A stretch of DNA of 64,000 nucleotides from Rosa chinensis (lineage: Eukaryota > Streptophyta > Magnoliopsida > Rosales > Rosaceae): contig NW_020126847.1 in the NCBI RefSeq assembly GCF_002994745.2, forward strand, positions 1-64,000. The letters run 5' to 3'. Under the pieces are notes generated by a model that ran no database searches, was not told where the DNA came from, and saw only the letters and a list, made by a program, of their open reading frames with translations. The translations under genes were made by a program, and so were the position numbers. Shown piece by piece: positions 11,984 through 22,285 of the stretch (positions are counted from its first letter, which is position 1; every line of letters starts with the position of its first letter).

Positions 11984-12233
11984 CTCTTCTTCTAACCATG
12001 ATGTCTCTCTCTCCATCTTCTTTTGAAACATGTCAAGCCTCCGAATCTTAAAGAACACAGCTTTAGAAGGTCTCAGCCAATCATGCTGACAGGAGACAAG
12101 AAAGCTGTCGTGGCAGAAAGAGGATTCGTAGCCGTCACAAACTGTGGCCTGATGCAGTAAAAGAACACTTTCCCAGCCTTGTTCTTGTTCTACATTTTTG
12201 TAACGAGAGACACTTCCAGGCGATACATCTAAT
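11984..12233 (-). pseudogene. exon fragment of an unrecognised plant protein
   Basis: A 250-nt block reading, on the minus strand, LDVSPGSVSRYKNVEQEQGW, then a continuous frame through FLVSCQHDWLRPSKAVFFKI and RRLDMFQKKMERETSWLEEE. It is bounded by an acceptor-like ttacaag and a donor GAG|gtttgt. The long uninterrupted frame and clean borders argue for a true exon. I do not recognise the family. It may belong with the start-exon at 13976-14081, on the same strand about 1.7 kb upstream, which has a similar hydrophilic composition, but nothing in the sequence proves the link. Confidence 0.5.
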
Positions 12234-13975
12234 CTTGTAATAGTCTAATACAAATGCAGACACGAATAAACAGGTGAAAACAGCCAGAAACTATCTCCCT
12301 ACTTCTTCAAATAACCATACAGAACATTGTCACATTGGTACATTATCATTCTGTTTCTTTGCCTCTTGATAATTTAGCAAGTAATTAAACATTCTTTCCA
12401 TAGATGATAATATCATGGTGTTATGTAGAGTCAAAAACATATTGATTCAAAATTATTTGGAAACCAAAAGCAATCAATTACCCTGTAACATGAAAATACA
12501 TAATGATCAAGTATAGGAACCACATGTTTATAGCTTTGGAGTTTACTGCTGGCAATTGTGAGTAGCAAAAAGAACAATGTCTTTGCTTCATCTATATCTC
12601 TCAGCCTTATCAAGCACGTAAGTTATGAAGGTATATCGGCTTGGGATTCAATTTCAATTAGAACAGAGAGACTCAAAGCTTTGCATCAAAACTTTAAATG
12701 ATTACAGGCCTGGGATTTGGTGGGAAAAAGATGAAAGCCATGAGCTAAAAGACACATCGTTGGACTCAATATGGTTAGAAGAGAGGAGATATTACAAAGT
12801 CAAAGGGCACATTAGAGCTTAAATTAGAGAAAAGAGTTGGGTTACTTTTTCCATTGCATGCATAATTCTAATGCAAAGCTGCAGAACAAATAAAACTCTT
12901 GCAGATTAATCATTCTTCTGTTCAAGTGATACAGTGAAATATGCTTATTAACAAAAGTCACACAACTCTATTTCTATGCAATTTTCATTTTTGAGGTGTC
13001 GTTTTCGAAAGTGAAACTTTTTGGGACTAAATATTGCCTCTTACATGCATTGTAAGTTCTCAATATATTTTCAAATGTTTTATGTTCAGTGATGACGCCA
13101 ATTTGTTTTATTTCTGCACCTTAACTGTGAACTTAAAAAGAAAAATGGTCCAAAAGGAATAGCAAACATGCAGCTATAAGCATTCTGAAGCAAACATGCA
13201 ACTGCTGGAGATTGAGCAGAAATTATGTGCAAAGAAGATCACGAAAAAGAATAATGAGAAGAGGTATTGGGGTGTCATTGTTTTACTGTTTATGTGTTTG
13301 TGGATTGGTTTAGTAAGAGAAAGTAAGGTACTAAGGTGGAGAAGTTGAGCACATGTTAGGTGCATTGTTAGGTGAAAGGGAGGGAGGGTATGTATTAGTG
13401 CATAGTTAGGCGAAAGGGAGTCATTTTAAGGTGGAAAGACCATGTCATCGAGAACACAAGTGTAACTCTTTCTTGGCAAGTAAGAGGAATAGAGAGGTAG
13501 GGAGTTCTGCTTGGCAGGGCAGGAAAAATAGAAGGATATGTGAATGAAGTCAGTGAGGTATGATGGGAGAATGATGATTATGATTCAAGTGTATTGCTTA
13601 TTGTTTGGTGCAAACCTTACAGAAGAAGGCTTGTAATTCAAGTCCTCATAAAATAGGCAGTTACAGTACGACCAATTTCTGCCATACATTATTCTTTTAT
13701 GAGACCCTCTGATATAACATCTCAACAGAAAAGAAATTATGCCTAGCTACCATAAGATTTCAAAGTTAACTGTAAATTTCAGATAATCTCCATGTAAATC
13801 AATCAAAATCATATGCATGTGCTTAATATCGTATTTAGAAGTCCATATTAGAATGAAATGGGGCTGTGATTATTAAATCCACAATTAATACACATGACTA
13901 CATACAACTAAACATAACAAGAATTATGAAATAGAATCGGAAAACAAAAATTGGAAATCAAATAATCACCTTATA
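12234..13975. other. non-coding stretch, possibly intron
   Basis: No frame of interest on either strand. It lies between two minus-strand exon-like blocks and could be an intron of about 1.7 kb if they are one gene. Confidence 0.35.
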
Positions 13976-14081
13976 GAGAATGGATGCTTATCGGGTTGAG
14001 CCTGACCATGATTTGAAGCTAGTTGTGGCTGTAGCGGCGGAGGTTGCAAATCCCTAGGTGGGTTTTTCTGCTGAGATAGCA
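13976..14081 (-). pseudogene. start exon of an unrecognised proline/glutamine-rich plant protein
   Basis: Minus-strand ATG at 14081 begins MLSQQKNPPRDLQPPPLQPQ and runs through NHGQAQPDKHPFSIR to a consensus donor (AAG|gtgatt) at 13976. A P/Q-rich start followed by HPFSIR is seen in uncharacterised plant proteins that continue REYV..., an impression from memory and not checked. There is no second exon immediately downstream with that continuation. Whether it is a live first exon or a captured fragment cannot be told from sequence alone. Confidence 0.45.
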
Positions 14082-14469
14082 TAGTACGAAGATTGTACTG
14101 GAAGATTGTACAACGAAAACGGGGAAGGACCCTTTAAAAGGAAAGCTGGTATTCTAAGCTGGTTAGAGACAAAATTACTCTGACTATGAGTGTGCGAATA
14201 AAACAGCAATGAAATCAGTGAAAAGGGTTAGGGAAAGCTTCACGTAGTCCAGATCCCAGATCACCAAGGTGTGCCCTTCTCAATCATCTCCTGGGTGTTT
14301 ACCATGTAGCCCACGAAAAGGGAAGCAGAACCACCAAAGATGGGAGAAGCAAATTGCAACCAGAGAAGGATGGACACGCCTGTAGAGAGCAAGCCCTCAT
14401 GGTTATGGATCACATTGCTCCAAACACCAGACAAATCGATGTTTTACATGACCAAATCATCCACCCTCT

Positions 14470-14492
14470 CCCCCCCCCCCCCCCCCCCCCCC
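14470..14492. repeat. poly-C run of 23
   Basis: An unbroken run of 23 C on the plus strand, followed by aaaacccc. Runs this long are rare in plant DNA, and its exact length may be uncertain from sequencing. Confidence 0.85.
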
Positions 14493-14753
14493 AAAACCCC
14501 TCTCTTCTTTGGTTGATGGTGAAGAAGATCTTGCTGATATGTCACCTATCTCAGTCAAGTGTAATATCACAGACTCATGTAATCCCCTTTGCGGCCAAGA
14601 CTTCAACCCTCAGTCCCATATTTAGCTAATGCATCTTTGAATTTCTTGACCAATAAAACAACGAATCCAATTAGCATAATTCGAATCATAAATACCCACT
14701 GATCCTTTTATTGAATATTACAAACCAACATCAACAGGAATTGCAATACTTAC

Positions 14754-14918
14754 AGCGGCAATGGTGCAGCCGAAGCTACATACTCGCCCTTCTGCACCTC
14801 TATAAAACCTAAAGAATGGTATCACATGAATGTGGAGACCATGGCACATAGCGTTGAGCTCTTCAAAGTTAACCGAAAGAAAAATTGCATCTGGAATCTG
14901 TTCAGCCAGCTGACAAAT
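14754..14918 (-). pseudogene. exon fragment of an ACHT-type (atypical Cys/His-rich) thioredoxin
   Basis: Flanked by ttcag at the acceptor and GCT|gtaagt at the donor, the exon encodes ICQLAEQIPDAIFLSV, then NFEELNAMCHGLHIHV and PFFRFYRGAEGRVCSF. This is the C-terminal half of the chloroplast thioredoxin-like ACHT family, including the cis-Pro strand (here V-I-P-F-F-R-F) and the G-A-E/Q-G-R loop. The redox-active Cys pair would lie in the preceding exon, which is absent. Upstream and downstream on the same strand are pieces of unrelated genes, so this is a captured exon and not a thioredoxin gene. Confidence 0.85.
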
Positions 14919-15114
14919 CTGAACAAAATCATAGTACTATTGGTAAACAGATATTCCAAAATGCTCCAAGCTAAAATTAGATGTGCTATAATTTCAAAAG
15001 GGGATTCAGTAGAAGCAAAACCGGACCATTTAATAGCAGCTGTATAAAAAAATAGTGTCAAAATAACCAAGGATCATGATAATTAAAGTGATAAAGTGAT
15101 ATACCTGGGGTACG

Positions 15115-15315
15115 TATTCACCACCACCTCCAAAATTCTCCACACTCTTCCAGTCATATTTTTCATGCATGACACCTGTTTTCTTGTAGGCTTTATAATT
15201 GGTTCTGATCCACCTTACAGCATGTCTTCTCACACTACTTGCTTCTTTTGATCCAGACCTTGCCAGGCCTTCAGCTATCATGTGTTGGATTGGAGCCCAA
15301 TCATTTGGAAAGTCC
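15115..15315 (-). pseudogene. exon fragment of trehalase (glycoside hydrolase 37)
   Basis: A 201-nt block between ttag|GGAC and CAG|gtatat. It encodes DFPNDWAPIQHMIAEGLARS, WIRTNYKAYKKTGVMHEKYD and FGGGGEYVPQ. These are trehalase signature 2 (normally QWDxPxxWxP) and the glycine-rich GGGGEY box near the C-terminus. Trehalase splits trehalose into two glucoses in the apoplast. Two short stretches (VRRHAVRW for a normal AEDIAVRW-like text, and YDWKSVENF for a YDVEKCGEF-like text) look like paired compensating frameshifts. The catalytic domain start and last exon are missing. Confidence 0.88.
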
Positions 15316-15664
15316 CTAATATTACAATTTCCATTAGGCCACGTAAAAGTTCAAAGTAGGTAGCTGATATTCTGAAAACTTGAGAAGCCAATACGACAGG
15401 TCTTAAAAAATTCCTGAACTACTAAAAGCAGTTAATATCGTATTGCAAATGACTCGATACCCAAAAATAAAATATGAAAATACCTTTGGCATGGAGAGCT
15501 CTACAAATTTGATGGCTTGCCCTGCGAAATTGCAACTGCCTTATAATTCGAAAGAGCAATACTTTTTCCCAAATAAGAAATTCATCAAACTTTGACATCC
15601 AGGACTTTGTGTTGTATGTGAATATCTGATACAGGTGTTTGGCAGCAATACAGTAGGCCAAGAC

Positions 15665-15795
15665 CTGTATAAATGCAGGAGGTTTAGACATTTTTTCAAA
15701 GGCCTTGGAGTCCCACTTTATTGAAAACTCCAATGCTATGTCAACCAAACCTTCTTCACCAATGTGGGAGGCTTTGAAGCTATGTTCTCAGCAAA
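15665..15795 (-). pseudogene. IST1-like (Vps4 regulator) exon fragment, downstream piece
   Basis: The minus strand gives AENIASKPPT, then after one indel DIALEFSIKWDSKAFEKMSK and PPAFIQ before a gtcttgg donor. This is the end of the IST1/DUF292 domain of plant IST1-like proteins, which act with ESCRT-III and Vps4 at multivesicular bodies. An indel at about 15725-15735 puts a TAG in frame. It continues directly from the exon at 15880-16021, so two consecutive exons and their intron were kept. Confidence 0.7.
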
Positions 15796-15879
15796 CTATC
15801 ATTTAGGAATTCAGTTAGTCAGTTCAAAGCAGTTAGGGATTCATAAAATTCCATCAAGTGCAGGAAAATAAATAATTAC

Positions 15880-16021
15880 CTTTTGATCCACATAATAATC
15901 CAGAGTTCACTTAACTCTCTTGAAATAGTGGCCTAATGTCACAGAACTCTGGTAAATCAAAAAATCTAGCTGCAGTAACCATTAGTGATGCAACAGCTTC
16001 CTCACATTCCCAGGGCATTCC
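15880..16021 (-). pseudogene. IST1-like (Vps4 regulator) exon fragment, upstream piece
   Basis: After the acceptor ttgcag the exon reads GMPWE, then CEEAVASLMVTAARFFDLPE, then FCDIRPLF. This is the conserved helix of the IST1 domain (usual wording C-x-E-A-V-A-S-L-I-F-A-A-x-R-x-x-D-L-P-E-L). A frameshift follows the LFQE block; the other frame resumes with LDYYVDQK at the donor. The rest of the gene is absent on both sides. It is the 5'-most of the three gene pieces packed into 1.3 kb on this strand. Confidence 0.75.
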
Positions 16022-16439
16022 CTGCAATGACAATAAGGGAGGAAAATGACATTGTGATGAGTTAACCTGTCCTTCTTTTAACTCATAATGAAAGAAAGGT
16101 TTCAAACAAAAAAACATTCATTTCATTTAGCAGGAACTCAAACCACCTATCTGATGTACATTATTACATGATTCCGTCAGGTCAACAGAAAAACTGTAGT
16201 AATGACAGAATCATCTAAAGTTTCAAATATTCATGGTGTGAATATCTCTACACCAGAACCTAATCAAACTTCGTCAAATGAGTCTTTGCATCTGGTACAA
16301 ATTTACATGGCATCTACTAAAATCAATCAACCATGTGAACCTGACATTTGGAGAATCTAGTAAACTGAAGTAATGCTATACTGCATCAGCAGCATAATCT
16401 GACACTAAGATTAGCAATCCAGGAAACTAAACTAATTAA

Positions 16440-17130
16440 GCGAAAGTAAGGGTTTTTATTCTTTCTCACCAACATTTCTAAGCCCATAAGCGAATGTATA
16501 TATTAGCAGTTCAATCCGAAACCAAAAGAGCAGCTGCTGATTAATAGAGTAGCAGCATACCTTTGGATGAGGAAATAAATTCAGAAAACGATGCTATATA
16601 ATCAGAAAATAGAAAGACCTTGAAAGTGGCTATCCGACCAGAAAACGTCTACAAGTTCATCGATGAGTTTAGTGAAGTAGATTTAATGCACCAGATCAAG
16701 CTTCTAAATTAAAAATTTAATATTCCTTTCACTGATGCATTTTTGCATTTATTAGTAACACGGAATTGGGCATGGTAAACTAGTTCAACTCTATCCACAC
16801 ATATGAAGAATGCCAACAAGAGTTGATATTACAAACCAATTTTGAAAACTCCAAAGATATCAAAGAAAGGGAGGATTTGAAAATGTAAACCTGTATTCAT
16901 CACACTGGTCCGTAGACAATGCTATGCTGCATCAGTAATAATTACAGCTTTCGTTCTCCAGTTGTGCATCAGTATATAATTCTTTGCAGTCAGTCCTCTG
17001 TTGGGACGATAATTGTCCCAGAAGCCCTGCAATAGCATTATTGTGCAGATGTCAGTCGTCCGTTTTGCTACAATGTCAGTTATGATCTCTGAAATGAGGA
17101 AATTTTCACAAAAGGAAACGATACGGTCGA
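16440..17130 (-). pseudogene. LACS-derived fragment, copy B
   Basis: About 16560-17130 matches 29780-30430 in LACS copy D, including the phrases cagaaaatagaaagaccttg and atgctgcatcagtaataattac. It holds mostly intron sequence, plus a highly decayed AMP-binding exon around 16915-17010 that still resembles ISTNAAML. It shows that DNA of the LACS block also lies between the captured exons and the TNL pseudogene. Confidence 0.6.
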
Positions 17131-17225
17131 TACCTTTTTAAGTTCACTGGTGAGGTTCTCTGCACGGATTAGCTTCATAGAAACGTCTTCATTGGTGGCA
17201 TTACAAGGTGGACACCACAGCTTTT

Positions 17226-17701
17226 TATGGAGGACTTAGAGTCCTCATGTTGATAAATAATGACTCGACACGTAAAAGGGGCAATGGACGCATATAACAC
17301 ATATCAAGGAAGGGAACATAGTGCAGCCACACATGATCCGACTCTGCTGAATCAACACTTTCCGGTTCTGAGACCCTCACTTCATTGATGTGAATATAGA
17401 CCTGAAAACTAGTCCAAGGATCTTGCAGCCTTTGATCAACAGCCACACAGAGAGCCAATCCTGTGTTGTCCCATTTGAAATTTGCAAGTGTTTCAATACA
17501 AAATTCAAACCGTCGATGCCCCTTGAAATCCATTTGACAGCTGAACCACTTTGGAACCCCGCTTCTTGGAACTGGAAATCTAATTGTGAATTGGAATTGC
17601 TGAGAAGATAGGAGTCGAGAGAAGAGATCAGCGTCCACCTCATCATCATCCTCGTTTGCCATCCCAACCAAATTTTGACAGAGTCTCCAGCAATTAGTCA
17701 A
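17226..17701 (-). pseudogene. C-JID (post-LRR jelly-roll/Ig-like) domain of the TNL
   Basis: An open stretch holding FPVPRSGVPKWFSCQMDFKG, RRFEFCIETLANFKWDNTGL, VYIHINEVRVSEPE and SDHVWLHYVPF. The P-x-S-x-x-P-K-W-F and H-V-W-L/H motifs define the C-terminal domain found only in TNLs. In characterised TNLs this domain helps recognise the effector. This block is uninterrupted to the stop at 17226, though the frame differs from the LRR block upstream. Confidence 0.9.
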
Positions 17702-18129
17702 GTCATCTCCTTAATCATTTGTGATTCTTTACGCTCCAAAATGTTTGACAACTTCGAAATTCTTTCCAATGATACGCAATCCTCACATTCAACAGCTAAT
17801 ACTTGGTGGAAGCTCTGGAATTTCTACGAGCCTCCTGCAGCCTCTCAAATTGAGTTTCCCCAAGTTGACAAATTTGTTGATGATGCATTCGGGAAGAATA
17901 ACAATGGGGCTTTCTGATATATCAAGTGAATATAAAGTGGATGCACAATCAAGGGACGCGAGGAAATCAATATTAGATAAATTGCATCCACCCGCATGGA
18001 ATCGGGTCTAAACAAGGAAGCGCCAGATTGAATTCAGTATCTGACTCTGGCTCCGATGAAGAGTCACGGTTGTCATGTGAAACCTTTGAGTAAGTTGGAA
18101 GCACTTCAGACTCCACCTTATTTGGGATC

Positions 18130-18815
18130 TTACCAGTTTTGGGCATCGGACAAATAAACCTCCCTTAACTTCTGCAATTCATAAATGCCGCAGGGTAGAT
18201 CTGTGAGGTTTCCACATCCGCCTAACGTCAAGTATTCAAGGTTAATTAGATATCCAATGGATGAAGGCAATGCTTTGATGCCAGTGTTGTATAGATACAA
18301 GGATGTCATGCATTTCATCTCTCCCTCAATTTCAGGGAAACTCTCCAGCCTTGTGCAGTAGTTGAGATTAATGGATCGGAGGGATATCCAGTTGACTTCT
18401 CCTGGTAGCCTCACAAGGTTAGAGCATTTATGAAGATCCAGTTCAACAAGCTTTTTGAGGGATCCAACTGAAGGGTGAACCTCCGCTAAACTTGTACAAT
18501 AGCTTAGATCCAGTAACTCTAGGTTTGGGCTTCCAGACAGGTCTGGGCTTTGTGCTAGGAGTTCACAGTCACTCAAACTTAAGGATTTGAGGGATTTGCA
18601 GTTGACTTTTTGAGGAAGCGTCACAAGGTTAGAGCAACGGTGTAGATCCAGTTCAACAAGCTTTTGGAGGGATCCTATCGAAGGATGAATCTTCTTTAAA
18701 CTTGTACACCAACTTAGATCCAGGAACTCTAAGTTTGGGCTTCCAGACAGGTCTGGGCTTTGTACTAGGAATTTACATCTCTCCAAATTTAAGGATTTCA
18801 GATTTTCCATACTCT
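18130..18815 (-). pseudogene. TNL leucine-rich repeat exon
   Basis: After the acceptor tatgacag it reads MENLKSLNLERCKFLVQSPD and continues through about nine 23-24-residue LRRs (LEFLDLSWCTSLKKIHPSIG, LVELDLHRCSNLV, SLRSINLNYCTRLESFPEIE). Two halves are close repeats of each other (QSPDLSGSPNLE occurs at the start of both), so part of the array arose by internal duplication of about 200 bp. It ends at LSDAQNW with a stop at 18130; the next LRRs continue in another frame (GCNLSNIDFLASL, ILPECIINKFVNLGKLNLRG, IPELPPSI) at about 17790-18000. Confidence 0.9.
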
Positions 18816-21079
18816 GTCATACCAAAGTAGAAAAAAAAATCAAATGGAAAATTAGTAAGGTGTAAAGATTTTAACAAAGTAAACTCTGGAAACTCTATAA
18901 ATACCTTGGATCCTTCTCCAAAACTTGAGATGCGGCTGCAAGGCATACTAAATTGAACCAGATTCTTCATATTAAAATCGGAGGGCAAAGATTGTAGCGG
19001 ACAGCTAGACCAATCAAATAACCGCAACTGATTCGGATAATAATCAACCTTTCCACAAAACTGTCCATTGATGTTTATAAAAATTTTAAGATTTTTCATC
19101 TTTTTGAAGCATTTAGGATTCAGGCGTATCTCATCTTCTTTGGGCATCTTTACCATCATGCCTTCAATTTTACTTGTGCCCTAGTATGCAAAACGCAATC
19201 TTATTAGCAAACTGAGTACTTATGTAATAAAATGCAAGTCTTTTGAGTTTTATTCTTTCTTTAAGAATTCAACAGAAAATCATATAATATATCTTACCTG
19301 GATATTGGTTGTCGAATTGAAACAAACTACACACATAGAGAATCAACCTGACCTGACTCCATGTATATATGTAAATCTGAGCATATAGGAACTACTTACC
19401 GTGTTTTCTGTAGAACCTCTGCAAATCCTTGTGATGCCACAATCTGCTTCGCTCACCGGGCTCTGTAGACTCTGCTGAACTATATATTTTCCCATCTCAT
19501 TTAGCAAATCATGCATGCAAATATGACCATATCCATCAACATTTATGAGCGCCTTTCTTCAAGAACTTCAATACTATGCTGGGGTTGTTGCGATCGCAAC
19601 CTTCTAATATTGTATCACATTTTTTGTATTCCAACCTCTGAAGAAACAAGCAATGTCGAGGAAAACTTTTTTCACTATTTCTTCAGTCCATCATAACTGA
19701 CTTTGAGATATCTCGAATGTCTCTGGAAGATTTCTTTTATAACCATCTAACATAGCATGCCATTCATGTATAGGTCTACCACGTAGATGTGAACCCAAAC
19801 ATACCAAAGGCTAACGGAAGGCATGAGCATATCTAACAATTGTGCTAATCCAGAGTTTCTCATCGTCATCATGATTTTCTTTTTCTTGAAGGCATTTAAC
19901 CTGAAGAGCTCACAAGCTTCGCTATGATCTAGTTCCCTGGCCTTGTATATAGGATTGACTTCGTGAACAGTTAACAAACGCTTATCTCTGTTGTTATGAT
20001 AATTCTGCTACCACGACCAAACCAATCTGGTGCTCTGGCTAATGTGTCTAACTGGTTCGATTTATTCACATCATCAAGAATTAACAGAATCCTTTTATTT
20101 CTCACCTTTGACGCAACAAATTGATTCTTTATCGACATTGATTACTATCAGTTCTTTGCCCCCTAGAATCTCTGAAAGAATAATGTTTTGTAGGTTGACT
20201 AAACCTCATGCTGCTCTGAACCTCCTCTAACATTTTCCAAAAAGCAGTGACATTCAAACTTATGGGCAATTGTATTGTAAACCAGCTTTAGCAATTGTTG
20301 TCTTCCCTATTCCACCAATTCCCCATATCCCTACCATGCGTACATCACTTCCCCAACATCTAACATTTCAAGCATTTCTTGTACCCGAGAGTGTATCCCA
20401 ACTGGACACTTTGCCACATCCAATAGGAAGGTTCTTTTAGTTGTGCAGAAACCTCTTCAACAATTTTATCAATAAATTCATATTCATATTGATGCCTGTC
20501 ATGTCAAAATCAAATGAAACATTTAATAAAAACTAAAACGGTAAAACCTTGCTACTTCGAAAAGAGCATAGTATTGTCATAATAATCACACACCAATAAA
20601 GAACAGACAAATTTGCTATAAGTAAGATTAGGTGCGTGATATACCCCTGCGAGAAAGGCCACCCAGACAAATCTGCTGCTTCTGAAAGAGCTGCTCTCCA
20701 ACTTTCACCTTGTCCATATCACCTTCGAGTCCGCGTTCATGCTCTGCAAGTGCCTCACCAATTTACCTCTTTGTGTCTTACATCGGCGGGATTTACTTGT
20801 AAAAGATTGCGACCATTTGGTTCTTACGATTTTTTACATTCAAGGATATGAACCAGTTTTAAACACCACTTTGAGGCTGCATAATTTTCGGAGAACACAA
20901 CGAGAGACAGCTTTGATTCTTTAATTGCTTGGAGAAGTGCTTCTGATATTTCTTCTCCTCTTGGAAGATCATCATCATCTATGAAAGTGTTGATTCCCCT
21001 TTGAACCAAAGACCTGTGCAAATGACCTGTGAAACCGTAGCGAGTATCCTCGCCTCTGAAACTCAGAAACCATCGTGTG

Positions 21080-21545
21080 TGCATGAGCGGGTGGAAAAAG
21101 GAACAGAAGAGAATGAGAAAGAAGCTCTCAATTGGGTGGCCATTGAACCTGAGTTGTTGTTTGATTTCACGCTCAGCTCGCTGATGGAATGAAGAGGAGC
21201 ACAAGAGGAAGAGGAAAAGAAAGGAGCACAGCTCAAAAATAGGTACGCTGCGTGATCACAGTTCCTGGTAGCTTCCATCAACGTCAATGTGAAGTCAAGG
21301 GCGTGTAAGATGAAACGAAACTACCAAGAAATGGAGAAGAAGAAAGGTAAAGTGGAAAAAGCAGCAACACATTGTATGGTGTATGAACGGGTGGAAAAAG
21401 CAGGAACAATTGTTGTTTGATTGCTGGTGAAATGAAGATGGGGCAGAAGAGGACAAGGGTCTCAGTAGGTGCAGAGTTTTTCGTGTAAGATGAAGCGAAA
21501 CTACGTGCCCAAGAAAAGAAGAAAAGGTAAAGGTAGAGGACGATC
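21080..21545 (-). repeat. imperfect tandem duplication at the 5' end of the TNL
   Basis: The sequence from gtgcatgagcgggtggaaaaa (21078) to gtgtaagatgaaacgaaact (about 21324) recurs as gtatgaacgggtggaaaaag (about 21380) to gtgtaagatgaagcgaaact (about 21503). The second copy overlaps the region where the promoter and 5' leader would be, so the TNL start was duplicated with part of its coding sequence. Confidence 0.65.
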
Positions 21546-21740
21546 AGTCCAGTCACCACCGAAAGAGCATCTTATAATGAGTTTGGTTGATATGTAGACG
21601 CAATTGCCAGTTTGTCACCGACTGGCTCTTGATTTAGTGGTAAAACTGTAAAGAATGAAGAAAGTTGTTTAGAAGCACCACCCTGTAAGGTGGTTTAGAG
21701 TGCATGACATTGTGACACCACAAGTGAGATAGGTTCATTG

Positions 21741-21808
21741 AGAGTCTGGTAAAATGAGAGACGACACATTTGTAAGAGTCTGGTAAAATGAGAGACGACA
21801 CATTTGTA
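21741..21808. repeat. exact 34-bp tandem duplication
   Basis: agagtctggtaaaatgagag followed by acgacacatttgta occurs twice, head to tail, at 21741-21774 and 21775-21808. Confidence 0.9.
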
Positions 21809-22285
21809 TATCAACTGGTGAAAGCAACTGCAATTGACTTCAAGCATTGTTTCTTGGACTGAATGAGAAGACCACACTAATTTCATCATCAGACCATCAT
21901 TTTAATTTGGAGACATGACACAAGTACTTTTATTTTTTTTTTTTTAAATCTAATTTTAGTTCGGTGTGGATTTAAAAATATTTGCTCAGTTATCGATTCT
22001 TAAATTTTTATTGTTGATTACTTATGCCATACTTTCAGAAAATTTAGTTTCACTGCTGCCTGTTGGGTAAATCCCAGCTAGATAATCTTTCTTCACTTCA
22101 GTAAAGATCTTAATTAAGATCTCTACTTATTTATACACAAACTTAGAAAAAAGGTCAATATGGATAAATCCCTGCGAGATATTCTTTAGTCATAAGTAGT
22201 TTTTCATCAACAAAAGAGCAGGCAATCGAAATTTTGGGAAAGTGATGTAGCTAGATTTATCCAATAGTTGCTTCCAGCTCTGTTC

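Larger units (their letters stand above)
17226..21143 (-). pseudogene. TIR-NBS-LRR (TNL) resistance gene, multiply frameshifted
   Basis: TNL proteins are intracellular immune receptors. On the minus strand: start MATQLRASFSFSS (ATG at 21143); TIR domain (20824-21110, FLSFRGEDTRYGFTGHLHRS and FIDDDDLPRGEEIS); NB-ARC with P-loop GIGGIGKTT (about 20300), kinase-2 RILLILDDVN (about 20085) and GRGSRIIIT (about 20005); ARC2 KVFLDIACFFRGW (about 19650); MHD motif CMHDLLNEMGKYIV (about 19510); donor after TENT at about 19400; LRRs (18130-18815 and 18905-19159); C-JID post-LRR domain (17226-17660). Frameshifts or stops occur after CTHD in the TIR, after ECKKS, just after the P-loop, before the ARC2 block and between the LRR end and C-JID. 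Typical TNL exon order is kept. It is clearly a dead copy. Confidence 0.93.

Noticed and set aside
15620..15664. Continuation of the IST1-like frame past PPAFIQ (VLAYCIAAKHLYQIF)
   Set aside because: It begins exactly at a gt donor and is not family-like, so it is read as intron.
17390..18011. Plus-strand frames opposite the TNL C-terminus
   Set aside because: They are shadows of the minus-strand C-JID and last LRR sequence.
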